This document shows, one piece after another, positions 18,118-26,755 of a stretch of DNA of 64,000 nt; the stretch's first letter is position 1; each line of letters starts with the position of its first letter. The notes below the pieces were generated by a model. It did no database searches, was not told where the DNA came from, and saw only the letters and a program-made list of their open reading frames with translations. Origin of the DNA: Streptomyces lichenis (GTDB taxonomy: Bacteria > Actinomycetota > Actinomycetes > Streptomycetales > Streptomycetaceae); the NCBI RefSeq assembly GCF_023218175.1, contig NZ_JALPTH010000012.1:124001-188000 (forward strand). The letters are read 5' to 3'. Position numbers and translations under genes: made by a program.

Positions 18118-18599
18118 GCCTCCGGGTCGCGGTCGGAGCCCGGCCAGAGGTACGGCAGGTCGTCCGGCACCCCGGGGAACCGCTCCCCGTAGAACGCCGG
18201 GTCCTTGCGCAGCAGTTGGGAGCGGTGGCTGCGGTGGAAGGACGGCAGCCCGAGCCACGGCGGCAGCTCGCCGGCCTCCGCCAGCCGGTCCTGGTCCCGT
18301 ACGCCCCGGTCGGCCGCTGCCTCCTCCCGCCACTCGGCGAAGCCGTCCCGCAGCATCGCCGCGCAGGTGTCCGCCCGCCCGGCCGCCGTCCACACCGCGC
18401 ACACCTCCAGGCCGTAGCGCACCAGCGCCTCCTCGTACCCCCGCCACATCCGCACCGCCGGATGGCGGCGCCAGCCGTACCCGGGCACGGTCAGCCCCCG
18501 GAACACCTGCACCGCCTCCACGCGCTGCTTGCCCAGCCGCCGCGGATCCAGCGCCTCGGCCGACTCGGTGAACCCCGGAAAGGGGAGAAAGGTCTGCAT
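18114..18599 (-). CDS. MSMEG_6728-family conserved protein
   Basis: The 161-residue protein begins MQTFLPFPGFTESAEALDPRRLGKQRVEA, the conserved opening of a widespread actinobacterial family named after MSMEG_6728. WRRHPAVRMWRGYEEALVRYG and SFHRSHRSQLLRKDPAFYGERF are further conserved, His/Arg-rich blocks. Distant similarity to pyrimidine-dimer glycosylases has been suggested for this family, but I cannot confirm it here. There is no signal peptide. Start at the ATG at 18599. Confidence 0.75.
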   Translation of the reverse strand: MQTFLPFPGFTESAEALDPRRLGKQRVEAVQVFRGLTVPGYGWRRHPAVRMWRGYEEALVRYGLEVCAVWTAAGRADTCAAMLRDGFAEWREEAAADRGVRDQDRLAEAGELPPWLGLPSFHRSHRSQLLRKDPAFYGERFPGVPDDLPYLWPGSDRDPEA

Positions 18600-18683
18600 A
18601 AGCCCCATCCCTACCCCGCCCGCCACCGGAACCCCGTACGGGTGCGGCCGGGTGCGTGCGGCCAACGGGGGCACAAGCAGGGC

Positions 18684-19079
18684 ATGACCACTCCCAAGAC
18701 CAGCGTCCTGGTGCTCGACTGCGCCGAGCCCGAGGACCTCGCCGACTTCTACGCCAAGCTGCTGGACGCCACCGTGCACCGCGGCACCGATCCGGACTTC
18801 GTCGAGGTCGTCGGGCAGGACGGCAACCGCATCGCCGTCCGCCGCGACCACGGCTACGCCCCGCCGAGCTGGCCCCGCCCCGACGACTCCCAACAGGCCC
18901 ATCTGCACATCCTGGTGGCCGAGAAGGACATGGACGAGGCGGAGCGCGAGGCGGTGAGCCTGGGCGCGCGCCCCATCGAGACCCGGGGCAACTCCGGCCC
19001 GCGCGATGTGCGCACCTACTCCGACCCGGCCGGCCACTCCTTCGTCCTGGCCGCCCGGGAGGGCCGCAGCGGGGAGTGA
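18684..19079 (+). CDS. VOC-family (glyoxalase-like) protein
   Basis: The 131-residue protein is a single VOC domain: SVLVLDCAEPEDLADFYAKLLDATV at the start, a central QQAHLHILVAEKDMDEAEREAVSLGARP, and YSDPAGHSFVLAA at the end. The His and Glu-like positions expected of metal-binding members are partly present. A substrate cannot be named. It reads away from the MSMEG_6728-type gene and ends about 330 bases before ramC. Confidence 0.82.
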   Translation: MTTPKTSVLVLDCAEPEDLADFYAKLLDATVHRGTDPDFVEVVGQDGNRIAVRRDHGYAPPSWPRPDDSQQAHLHILVAEKDMDEAEREAVSLGARPIETRGNSGPRDVRTYSDPAGHSFVLAAREGRSGE

Positions 19080-19407
19080 CGGACCCTCGGGAGGACCGGT
19101 GCGGCCGCCCGCGGGGATGCCAGGGCGGGGTGAAGCACCAGGTGACGGGCGTTTCCGCGGTGGCGGAGGCGCCCGTCGGTCGTTCCCCCGGCGGCTCCTC
19201 GGCCGGCCCGGCGTCCGGGGCCGCGTGTGTGAACGGAAGGTTACTCATGCGTTCCGCACGGTCGGTTGCTGACGTGTGTGACTGTTGGCCCGCCTCCGCC
19301 GGATGACATCGTCTTACTTGTCAGCACGACGGCGCGAACGGGCCCCGGCCCTAAGGCGCCGGAGTGCGGCAGCCGGACCGTGCGCCTACCGCCGACCGAG
19401 GGAGTGG
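19080..19407 (+). promoter_or_regulatory. Leader and promoter region of the ramCSAB operon
   Basis: This 328-base gap precedes ramC. Its right half (19230-19340) is noticeably lower in GC than the flanking genes, as expected of a regulated promoter that binds RamR. Several TGTGTGACTG/TTACTTGTCAG-like words occur, but I could not define a reliable RamR site or -35/-10 pair. Confidence 0.4.
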
Positions 19408-22026
19408 ATGGATGTGATCAAGGGATACGCCGCCTTCTGCGACGCGGACCGTCACTTCTACGACGCTCCCCACCGGCTCGCCACCGACCCGGCCGCCACC
19501 GGCACTCCGGGTGCCGAGGCCACCGCCGCGGACCGCCGCGGCGCCCAGTACGAGGCGGCGCTCGCCCCGGTCCCCGAGGGCTGGCAGCGCCACCGCAGCG
19601 GGGACTGGCTGGCACTGCGCCCGGTCGACTGCGCGCTCCCCGCCCAGGGCTGGAAGATCCATGTCTCGGCCTGCCTCGGCAACGCCGAGTCGATCCTGGC
19701 CCGGGTCGCCGGCTACTGCCAGGAGCGCCGCATCGCCTACAAGTTCGTGCCCAGCCGCTACCTGCTGCACAACCGCAACGCCAAGTACGCCGACCGGGCC
19801 GCCAGCGGCAAGTTCATCACCGTCTACCCGGCCGACGACGACAGCTGCGGGCGGATCGCCGACGACCTCGCCGCGCTGCTGGACGGCGAGCCCGGCCCGT
19901 ACATCCTCAGCGACCTGCGCTGGGGCGCCGGCCCGGTGCACGTCCGCTACGGCAGCTTCACCCGCCGCCACTGCTACGACGACCAGGGCGAACTGCGCCC
20001 CGCCGTCCAGCGCCCCGACGGGCGGCTCGTCCCCGACCTGCGCGGCCCCGTCTTCCAGATACCCGACTGGGTCCAGCCGCCGGCCTTCCTCGCCCCGCAC
20101 CTCGACGCCCGCACCGCGGTCACCGTCACCGAACTGCCGTACACCGTCGAGAGCGCCCTGCACTTCTCCAACGGCGGCGGGGTGTACGTCGGCCGGGACC
20201 GGGCCACCGGGGAGAAGGTCGTCCTCAAGGAGGCCCGGCCGCACGCCGGGCTGGCCGCCGACGGCGCAGACGCGGTCGCCCGGCTGCGCCGCGAACAGAC
20301 CGCGCTGGAGCGGCTGTCCGGGCTGGGCTGCACCCCCGAGGTGCGCGGCACCTTCACCGTGGGCGAGCACCACTTCCTGGCGATGGAGTTCCTGGAGGGC
20401 AAGCCCCTCAACACCTTCTTCGCCCGGCGCCATCCGCTCATCGAGGCCGACCCGAGCCCCGAGACGCTCGCCGAGTACACCGAATGGGCCCTGCGCATCT
20501 ACCGGTTGGTGGAGGACGCGGTGCACGCGGTGCACGCCCGGGGGGTCGTCTTCAACGACCTGCACCTGTTCAACATCATGGTCGCCGAGGACGAGCAGTC
20601 CGTCTCGCTCCTGGACTTCGAGGCCGCCGCCCATATCGACGAGGGCCGCCGGCAGACCGTCGCCAACCCCGGCTTCGTCGCCCCCGCCGACCGGCGCGGC
20701 TTCGACGTGGACCGCTACGCCCTGGCCTGCCTCCGGCTCGCCCTCTTCCTGCCGCTGACCAGCCTGCTGCCGCTGGACCTGGGCAAGGCCCGGCACCTGG
20801 CCGAGATCGCCGCCGAGCAGTTCCCGGTGGACCGCGCCTTCCTGGACGAGGCGGTCGCCGAGATCACCCGCGGGGCACCCGACCGCACGGACGGACCGTA
20901 TCTGCCCGTCCAACCGGGCGACTGGCCGCGCAGCCGCGACTCGATGGTCCGGGCCGTGCTCGCCTCCGCCACACCCGAACGCGAGGACCGGTTCTTCCCC
21001 GGCGACATCGCCCAGTTCGCCGCCGCCGGGGGAGGGTTGAGCTTCGGCTACGGCACCGCCGGCATCCTCTACGCACTCGCCGAGACCGGCGCGCCCCCGC
21101 ACCTGGACGCCGAGGAGTGGCTGCTGCGCCGCACCAAGGAGCCGGAGTCCGGCACCCCGGTCGGCTTCTACGACGGACTGGCCGGCGTCGCCTGGACGCT
21201 GGACCGCCTCGGCCACCCCGAACAGGCCCTGGAACTGGCCGAGTCGGCCCAGGCCCGGCCCTGGCAGGACATCGCACCCGACCTGCACAGCGGCCTGGCC
21301 GGCCTCGGCCTCGCCCTCGACTCCCTGGCCGCCTCCACCGGCACCCCGGCCCTGCACGACGCCGCCCTGCGCTGCGCCGAACTGGTCGCCGCCGCCGTCC
21401 CCGGCATCAACCGCGCCGGACTGCTGTACGGAGCCTCCGGCCCGGCCCTGCTCTTCCTCCGGCTGTACGAGCGCACCGGCGACCCCGCCCTGCTCGACCG
21501 GGCCGCCGACGCCCTGCGGCGCGACCTCGCCCGCTGCGTCACCAGCGCCTCGGGAACCCTCCAGGTGGACGAGGGCTGGCGGACCATGCCGTACCTCGGC
21601 GCCGGCAGCGTCGGCATCGGCATGGTGCTGGACGACTACCTCGCCCACCGCGAGGACCCCGACTTCGAGCGGGCCCGCGGCGAGATCGTGCAGGCCGCCC
21701 AGGCCACCTTCTACGCCCAGCCCGGGCTGTTCCGCGGCGCGGCCGGCATGGTGCTCCACCTCAGCCGGACCACCGCGCCCGGCCCCGGCACCGCCCCCGA
21801 GGACGTCCGGCGCCAGATCGACGCCCTCGCCCGGCACGCCGTGCCCTACCGAGGCGAACTGGCCTTCCCCGGCGAGCAGATGATGCGGCTCTCCATGGAC
21901 CTCGCCACCGGCACCGCCGGCTGCCTGCTCGCCCTCGGCAGCGCCGCCTCCTCCGGAGACGTGCACCTGCCGTTCCTCCCGCCGCCCCAGCGGCGCCCAC
22001 AGACCGGTCCCCGCCAGGGATCGTGA
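19408..22026 (+). CDS. ramC: Class III lanthipeptide synthetase (SapB synthetase)
   Basis: RamC dehydrates Ser/Thr in the RamS precursor and forms the lanthionine rings of SapB. Starting at the ATG at 19408 (AGGGAG upstream) gives 872 residues. The N-terminal lyase-like part begins with ADRHFYDAPHRLA. The kinase part has a Gly-rich loop SNGGGVYVG near residue 253, the lysine of VVLKEA near 273, FNDLHLFN near 384 and LLDFE near 403. The C-terminal cyclase-like repeats (GYGTAGILYAL, HSGLAGLGLAL, GAAGMVLHL, GTAGCLLAL) lack the CHG zinc ligands of LanC, as usual for class III. Confidence 0.95.
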   Translation: MDVIKGYAAFCDADRHFYDAPHRLATDPAATGTPGAEATAADRRGAQYEAALAPVPEGWQRHRSGDWLALRPVDCALPAQGWKIHVSACLGNAESILARVAGYCQERRIAYKFVPSRYLLHNRNAKYADRAASGKFITVYPADDDSCGRIADDLAALLDGEPGPYILSDLRWGAGPVHVRYGSFTRRHCYDDQGELRPAVQRPDGRLVPDLRGPVFQIPDWVQPPAFLAPHLDARTAVTVTELPYTVESALHFSNGGGVYVGRDRATGEKVVLKEARPHAGLAADGADAVARLRREQTALERLSGLGCTPEVRGTFTVGEHHFLAMEFLEGKPLNTFFARRHPLIEADPSPETLAEYTEWALRIYRLVEDAVHAVHARGVVFNDLHLFNIMVAEDEQSVSLLDFEAAAHIDEGRRQTVANPGFVAPADRRGFDVDRYALACLRLALFLPLTSLLPLDLGKARHLAEIAAEQFPVDRAFLDEAVAEITRGAPDRTDGPYLPVQPGDWPRSRDSMVRAVLASATPEREDRFFPGDIAQFAAAGGGLSFGYGTAGILYALAETGAPPHLDAEEWLLRRTKEPESGTPVGFYDGLAGVAWTLDRLGHPEQALELAESAQARPWQDIAPDLHSGLAGLGLALDSLAASTGTPALHDAALRCAELVAAAVPGINRAGLLYGASGPALLFLRLYERTGDPALLDRAADALRRDLARCVTSASGTLQVDEGWRTMPYLGAGSVGIGMVLDDYLAHREDPDFERARGEIVQAAQATFYAQPGLFRGAAGMVLHLSRTTAPGPGTAPEDVRRQIDALARHAVPYRGELAFPGEQMMRLSMDLATGTAGCLLALGSAASSGDVHLPFLPPPQRRPQTGPRQGS

Positions 22027-22084
22027 AAAAAGCACCACCAGCACCACCAACGCACACTGTCCCCATGATCGAAAGGAAAAGACG

Positions 22085-22213
22085 ATGACGCTTCTCGACC
22101 TGCAGTCGATGGAGACCCCCAAGGACGAGGCCACCGGCGACGTCGCCACCGGCAGCCGCGCCAGCCTGCTGCTCTGCGGTGACAGCAGCCTCTCCGTCAC
22201 CACCTGTAACTGA
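22085..22213 (+). CDS. ramS: SapB lanthipeptide precursor
   Basis: This 42-residue ORF is too short for standard calling. It opens MTLLDLQSMETPKDEATGDV, a leader almost identical in pattern to RamS/AmfS. The core begins TGSRASLLLCGDSS and ends SVTTCN, carrying the two Ser-x-x-x-Cys type ring precursors. From memory the S. coelicolor core has Ile where this has Val, near the C-terminus. The mature product is a surfactant that lowers surface tension so aerial hyphae can emerge. A strong GAAAGGAAAAG site precedes it, 58 bases after ramC. Confidence 0.96.
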   Translation: MTLLDLQSMETPKDEATGDVATGSRASLLLCGDSSLSVTTCN

Positions 22214-22221
22214 CGCTCCGG

Positions 22222-22294
22222 CCGGCCGCGCGGTGCCGACACCGTGCGGCCGGTCCCGGACACCGATCCCGGGCGGCCCTCGCGGCCGCCCGGG
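22222..22294 (+). terminator. Tandem GC hairpins between ramS and ramA
   Basis: Eight bases after the ramS stop, CCGGCCGCGCGGTG (22222-22235) pairs with CACCGTGCGGCCGG (22240-22253) across a 4-base loop, with one G.U pair. A second perfect 11-pair stem, CCCGGGCGGCC/GGCCGCCCGGG, lies at 22268-22294. Neither has a T tract. Together they should stop much transcription or protect the ramS 3' end. This would yield more precursor than transporter mRNA. The structures are visible; the effect is inferred. Confidence 0.7.
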
Positions 22295-22414
22295 TTCTCC
22301 GGTCGGCCGCCTCCGCCTGCGGCCGGCGCGGCGGCCCGTACCGCGCCCGGCTCACCGGGCCGGCACGGGCCGTATCCGCGTCCCGGGCCCCACCACCAGG
22401 AGGACACCGCCGCG

Positions 22415-24199
22415 ATGACCACTGCGCCGGCCAAGGGCGCCGACCCGGCCCCCGGTGGCGACCCAGTCCCGGCCGCCGACTCCGCGGCCGCCGGCGACCG
22501 CGAGCTGCGCGGCGCGCTGCGCCACAGCGGCGGCCGCAGCGCGGTCATCCTGCTCTGCTCCCTCGCCTCCGCCGCGGCCTCCCTCGCCGAGCCCGCCGTG
22601 CTCGGCCGCAGCCTGGACCTGCTGCTGAGCCGCGACCCGGACGCCACCCGGTGGGTCGCGCTCTGCGCCGCGCTCATCGTGGCCGAGGTGCTCCTCGACG
22701 CGGCCACCGCCCTGCTCAACGGCACCGTGGGCGCCCGCTCCACCGCCTGGCTGCGGACCCGGGCGCTCGGCCGGCTGCTCGGCGCCGACCCGGGCCGCGC
22801 CACCGCCCGCTTCGCCCCCGGCGACCTGGCCACCCGGCTGACCGCCAACGCCACCGAGGCCGGCACCGTCCCGGCCGCCGCCGCGGGCGCGCTCGCCGCC
22901 GTACTCCCGCCGCTCGGCGCCCTGGTGGCCCTGGTGCTGATCGACCCCTGGACCGCCGCCGCCTTCCTGCTCGGCGTCCCCCTGCTGGTCCTGCTGCTCC
23001 GGGCGTTCGCACGCTCCTCCTCGGCGGCGGTGGGCCGCTACCAGCACGTCCAGGCGGCCATCGCGGACCGGCTCGCCGAGGTGCTGGACGGCGCCTCCAC
23101 CGTGGCCGCCGCCGGCACCGCCGGGCGCGAACGGCGCCGCATCCTCGCCGACCTGCCCCGGCTCGGCGCCGAGGGCCGGGCCATGTGGCTGGTCTACGGA
23201 CGGGCCGTCGCCCGCAGCGGGGTGCTGATGCCGCTGCTGGTCTGCCTGGTCCTGGCCGTCGGCGGCGTCCGGCTGGCCGCCGGGCACCTGGGCGTCGGCG
23301 AACTGGTCGCCGCCTCCCGGTACGCCGCGCTGGCCGCCGGGATCGGCGCGGTGGCCGCCGTCCTCGCCACCCTGGTCCGGGGCCGCGCCGCCGCCCGCCG
23401 CACCGCCGGGCCCGCCACCCTGCCCCCGGTCGCCCACGGCCCGCTGACCCTGCCCGCCGACGGGCCCGGCACCCTGGAGCTGCGCGGGGTCGCCGTGGTC
23501 CGGGACGGCCACCGGGTCCTGGTCGCCCTCACCCTCACCGTGCCCGGCGGGGCCACCGCGGCGGTCGTCGGCCGCTCCGGCTCCGGCAAGTCGCTGCTCG
23601 CCGCGGTCGCCGGCCGGCTGACCGACCCCGACGAGGGCCGGGTGCTGCTCGACGGGGTGCCCCTGGACCGGCTCACCGAGGGGGAGTTGCGCCGCGAGGT
23701 CGGCCACGCCTTCGCCCGGCCCGCGCTCTTCGGCCCCACCGTCGCCGACGCCATCGCCTTCGGCGCCGAGCGGCCCGATCCGGAGGCGGTACGGGCCGCC
23801 GCCCGCGCGGCCGGTGCCGACGGCTTCGTCCAGCGGCTCCCGTACGGCTACGACACCCTCCTCGCCGACGCCCCGCTCTCCGGCGGCGAACGCCAACGAC
23901 TGGGCCTGGCCCGGGCGTTCGCCCACGCCGGGCGGCTGCTGGTGCTGGACGACGCCATGTCGGGCCTGGACACCGTCACCCAGCGGGAGGTGGAGCGCGC
24001 ACTCGCCCGCGAGGTCCGCCCCGGCACCCGCCTGGTCATCGCCCACCGGCTCTCCACCGCGATCGGCGCCGACCTGGTGGTCTGGCTGGACGGCGGCCGG
24101 ATCCGCGCCACCGGACCGCACCGGCAGCTCTGGCGGGACCCCGACTACCGGGCCGTCTTCACCGGAGCCGACCAGGAGACCCAGGGGCAGGCCCGATGA
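22415..24199 (+). CDS. ramA: SapB ABC exporter subunit RamA
   Basis: RamA is a half-transporter: an N-terminal membrane domain of about 330 residues with several Leu/Ala-rich helices, then an ATPase domain. Total length is 594 residues from the ATG at 22415, behind a strong AGGAGG. The Walker A is GRSGSGKSLL near residue 388 and the signature is LSGGERQRLGLARAF. Walker B reads LLVLDDAMSGLD, so the catalytic Glu is Asp and this site is probably weak. It overlaps ramB by ATGA, fitting a heterodimer that exports SapB. Confidence 0.93.
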   Translation: MTTAPAKGADPAPGGDPVPAADSAAAGDRELRGALRHSGGRSAVILLCSLASAAASLAEPAVLGRSLDLLLSRDPDATRWVALCAALIVAEVLLDAATALLNGTVGARSTAWLRTRALGRLLGADPGRATARFAPGDLATRLTANATEAGTVPAAAAGALAAVLPPLGALVALVLIDPWTAAAFLLGVPLLVLLLRAFARSSSAAVGRYQHVQAAIADRLAEVLDGASTVAAAGTAGRERRRILADLPRLGAEGRAMWLVYGRAVARSGVLMPLLVCLVLAVGGVRLAAGHLGVGELVAASRYAALAAGIGAVAAVLATLVRGRAAARRTAGPATLPPVAHGPLTLPADGPGTLELRGVAVVRDGHRVLVALTLTVPGGATAAVVGRSGSGKSLLAAVAGRLTDPDEGRVLLDGVPLDRLTEGELRREVGHAFARPALFGPTVADAIAFGAERPDPEAVRAAARAAGADGFVQRLPYGYDTLLADAPLSGGERQRLGLARAFAHAGRLLVLDDAMSGLDTVTQREVERALAREVRPGTRLVIAHRLSTAIGADLVVWLDGGRIRATGPHRQLWRDPDYRAVFTGADQETQGQAR

Positions 24200-26172
24200 C
24201 CGCGTCCGGTGAGCGGGGCGCCCTCGGCCGGGTGCTGCCCGAGGGCCGCCGCTTCCTGCGCGGACGCCGCCGGGTGCTGCTCGCGCTCTCCGGCTGGTCC
24301 CTGCTGGAGGCCGCGCAGACCTTCCTCGGCGGCTACGGCGTCGCCCGGGCGCTCGACGACGGCTTCCTGGCCGGCCGTACCGGCACCGGACTGCTCTGGC
24401 TCACGGTAGCCGCGGCCGCCGTACTGCTCGGCGGGCTCGCCGTCCGCGGGGTCTTCACCGGGCTCGCCGGACTGGTCGAACCGCTCCGGGACGGACTGGT
24501 GCGCCGCGCGGTGGACCAGGCACTCGGCGCGGCCCTCGCCGACCCGGCGCGCGCCGGCGCGACCGCCGCGGTGTCCCGGCTCACCCACCAGACCGAGATC
24601 GCCCGGGACAGCTTCGCCGGACTGGTGCTGACCGCCCGCTCGTTCGTCTTCACCACGGCCGGCGCGCTGCTCGGCATGGCCTCGCTGGCGCCCGCGCTGC
24701 TGCTGGTCGTGGTGCCGCCGCTGCTGGCCGGGCTGGTGCTGTTCGCCGCCACCTTCCCGCCGATGGCCGCCGCCCAGCGGGCCTATCTGGACGCCGACGA
24801 GGCGCTGTCCGCGCGGGTCGGGGCGATCGGCGCGGGGCTGCGCGATGTGGCGGCGAGCGGCGCCGGGGCGCGGGTGGCCGCCGACACCGGAGGGCTGATC
24901 GCCGCCGAGGCCCGGCTCTCCCGGGCGCTGGCCCGCTGGGCGGCGGTACGGGCACTGGCACTGGGTGCCGCGGGCCGGCTGCCGGTGGTGGCGCTGCTGC
25001 TGGCCACGCCCTGGCTGCTGGACGGCGGGATGACCGCGGGCGCGCTGCTGGGCGCGCTCACCTATCTGGTGCAGGCGCTGCTGCCCGCGCTGCACGAGCT
25101 GATGACCGCCTTCGGCACCGCGGGCACCCGGCTGCTGGTCGTCCTGGACCGCTTCACCCACCGCCCCGACGACCCCGCCCCCGCCCCGGCGACGGCCCCC
25201 GCCCCCGTACCCGTACCGCCGTCCCCGCCCACTGCCGCACCGGCCCCGGTACCGCCCCGCCCCGCTGCGGTCTCCGCGCCCGACACCGCACCGGCCCCTC
25301 TCCCCGTACCGCCGCCCTCGGCCTCGGCCCCCGCCCCCGTACCGCCGCCCCCCGGGACGGCCGGCCGGGTGCCCGCCGCCGAGCTGCGCGGGGTCACCTT
25401 CGCGTACGGGCCGGGGGCCCGCCCCGTACTGGCCGGGCTGGACCTTCGGGTGGCGCAGGGCGAGCACCTGGCGGTCGTCGGACCGAGCGGCATCGGCAAG
25501 TCCACCCTCACCGCGCTGCTCGCCGGGACGCTCGCCCCCGACCGGGGCACCGTACGGGTCGCCGGCGTCCCGGCCGGGGCGGACGGACCGGCGCACCCGG
25601 AGTCGCGCCGCGCGCTGCTGCCCCAGCAGGCGTACGTCTTCACCGGCACCGTGCGCGACAACCTCCGCTACCTCCGGCCCGAGGCGAGCGCCGCCGAGGT
25701 CGCCGAGGCCGTCCGGGCCCTGGACCTCGGTGAGCTGGTCCGGCGGCTCGGCGGGCTGGACGCCGTCCTCGACCCGCGCCGCCTCTCCGCGGGCGAGCGC
25801 CAGCGACTGGCCCTGGGCCGCGCCCACCTCTCCCCGGCCCCGCTGCTGCTGCTGGACGAGGCCACCTGCCATCTCGATCCGGACACCGAGGAGCGGGCCG
25901 AGCGGGCGCTCGCCGCCCGCCCCGGCACCCTGGTGGTGGTCGCCCACCGCATCAGCTCCGCCGTACGGGCCGACCGGGTCCTGGTCCTGGACGGCGACCG
26001 GGCCCGGTGCGCCCCGCACCGCGAACTCCTCGGCCGCTCGGAGCTGTACCGCGACCTGGTCGGCCGCTGGGGGCCCGAGGACCCGCCGGCGCCGCACCGC
26101 CCCCGGGGCGCGTCCACCGCTGCGGAGCGCCCCCGGGACCCGGAGGTCACACCCAGCCGGCGCCCTGGGTGA
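24196..26172 (+). CDS. ramB: SapB ABC exporter subunit RamB with long Pro-rich linker
   Basis: RamB is the partner half-transporter, 658 residues. Membrane helices occupy about residues 20-320. The ATPase domain has Walker A GPSGIGKSTL near residue 436, signature LSAGERQRLALGRA and Walker B LLLLDEATCHLD with an intact Glu. Between the halves, residues 325-392 form an unusual Pro/Ala/Val/Ser linker (PAPVPVPPSPPTAAPAPVPP and similar), longer than in typical exporters. The start overlaps the ramA stop; the end overlaps convergent ramR by 26 bases. Confidence 0.93.
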   Translation: MTASGERGALGRVLPEGRRFLRGRRRVLLALSGWSLLEAAQTFLGGYGVARALDDGFLAGRTGTGLLWLTVAAAAVLLGGLAVRGVFTGLAGLVEPLRDGLVRRAVDQALGAALADPARAGATAAVSRLTHQTEIARDSFAGLVLTARSFVFTTAGALLGMASLAPALLLVVVPPLLAGLVLFAATFPPMAAAQRAYLDADEALSARVGAIGAGLRDVAASGAGARVAADTGGLIAAEARLSRALARWAAVRALALGAAGRLPVVALLLATPWLLDGGMTAGALLGALTYLVQALLPALHELMTAFGTAGTRLLVVLDRFTHRPDDPAPAPATAPAPVPVPPSPPTAAPAPVPPRPAAVSAPDTAPAPLPVPPPSASAPAPVPPPPGTAGRVPAAELRGVTFAYGPGARPVLAGLDLRVAQGEHLAVVGPSGIGKSTLTALLAGTLAPDRGTVRVAGVPAGADGPAHPESRRALLPQQAYVFTGTVRDNLRYLRPEASAAEVAEAVRALDLGELVRRLGGLDAVLDPRRLSAGERQRLALGRAHLSPAPLLLLDEATCHLDPDTEERAERALAARPGTLVVVAHRISSAVRADRVLVLDGDRARCAPHRELLGRSELYRDLVGRWGPEDPPAPHRPRGASTAAERPRDPEVTPSRRPG

Positions 26173-26755
26173 TCCTTATGGCGTCGATGCGGTTGCGCGC
26201 TCCCACCTTCCGCGTCGCCGACGCCATGTAGTTGCGCACCGTCCCGTTGGACAGATGCAGCCCGCGCGCTATCTCCGCTATGGACTCGCCCTCGGCGGCC
26301 CGCGCCAGCACGCTCAGCTCCCGCGCGGTCAGCGGCATCCGGGAGGCCTCCAGAAAGCCGAAAGCGAGCGATTCGTCCACGAACCGCTCGCCCGCCGCCA
26401 CCTTGGTGATGCCTCTGACCAGCCGCTGCGGGGAGCCGTGCTTGTCCACGAAGCCCAGCGCCCTGGCCTCGAAGGCTCTTCGCAGCGCCCCCGGCCGTCC
26501 CGCCGACGCCAGCACCAGCAGCCCGGCGCGGGGCACCGGACACGCCTCGCCGTCTCTTTCCCCGCCCTCCAGGAGGGCCGCGGTACCCGGACAGTCCAGG
26601 TCCACCACACAGACGTCCGGCCGTAACGCGCCGACGTACCGCCGGGCCGACCGCCAGCCGGCCGAGCTCACCTCGAACGAGCCCTCCGTCTTCAGCAGCG
26701 CCGCCAGCGCGGAGCGCATCAGGCTGACGCTGTGCAGCACGAGCACCCTCGTCAT
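26147..26755 (-). CDS. ramR: Atypical response regulator RamR (LuxR family)
   Basis: RamR activates the ram operon during aerial growth. The preferred ATG at 26755 has GGGAGGGG about 7 bases upstream; a second ATG two codons earlier sits too close to it. The 202-residue protein has an N-terminal receiver-like domain beginning MTRVLVLHSVSLMRSALAALL, which lacks the usual Asp/Glu pair of the acid pocket though VVDLDCPG keeps the phospho-acceptor-like Asp. The C-terminal HTH reads LTARELSVLARAAEGESIAEIARGLHLSNGTVRNY. It converges on ramB. Confidence 0.9.
   Translation of the reverse strand: MTRVLVLHSVSLMRSALAALLKTEGSFEVSSAGWRSARRYVGALRPDVCVVDLDCPGTAALLEGGERDGEACPVPRAGLLVLASAGRPGALRRAFEARALGFVDKHGSPQRLVRGITKVAAGERFVDESLAFGFLEASRMPLTARELSVLARAAEGESIAEIARGLHLSNGTVRNYMASATRKVGARNRIDAIRITQGAGWV

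Noticed and set aside
22065..22088. A seven-codon frame (MIERKRR) ending on the ramS start codon
   Set aside because: It is made of the ramS Shine-Dalgarno itself; coupling is possible, but nothing supports a real peptide.
19351..22866. A 1171-codon open frame on the minus strand opposite ramC
   Set aside because: It is a shadow of high-GC codon bias: Gly/Val/Gln/Arg-rich, no domain, no ribosome site, and ramC on the plus strand has clear kinase and cyclase motifs.
24845..25400. Pro/Ala-rich stretch in ramB as a frameshift artefact
   Set aside because: The frame stays open and continues directly into a normal ATPase domain, and third positions remain G/C-rich, so a genuine linker is more likely.
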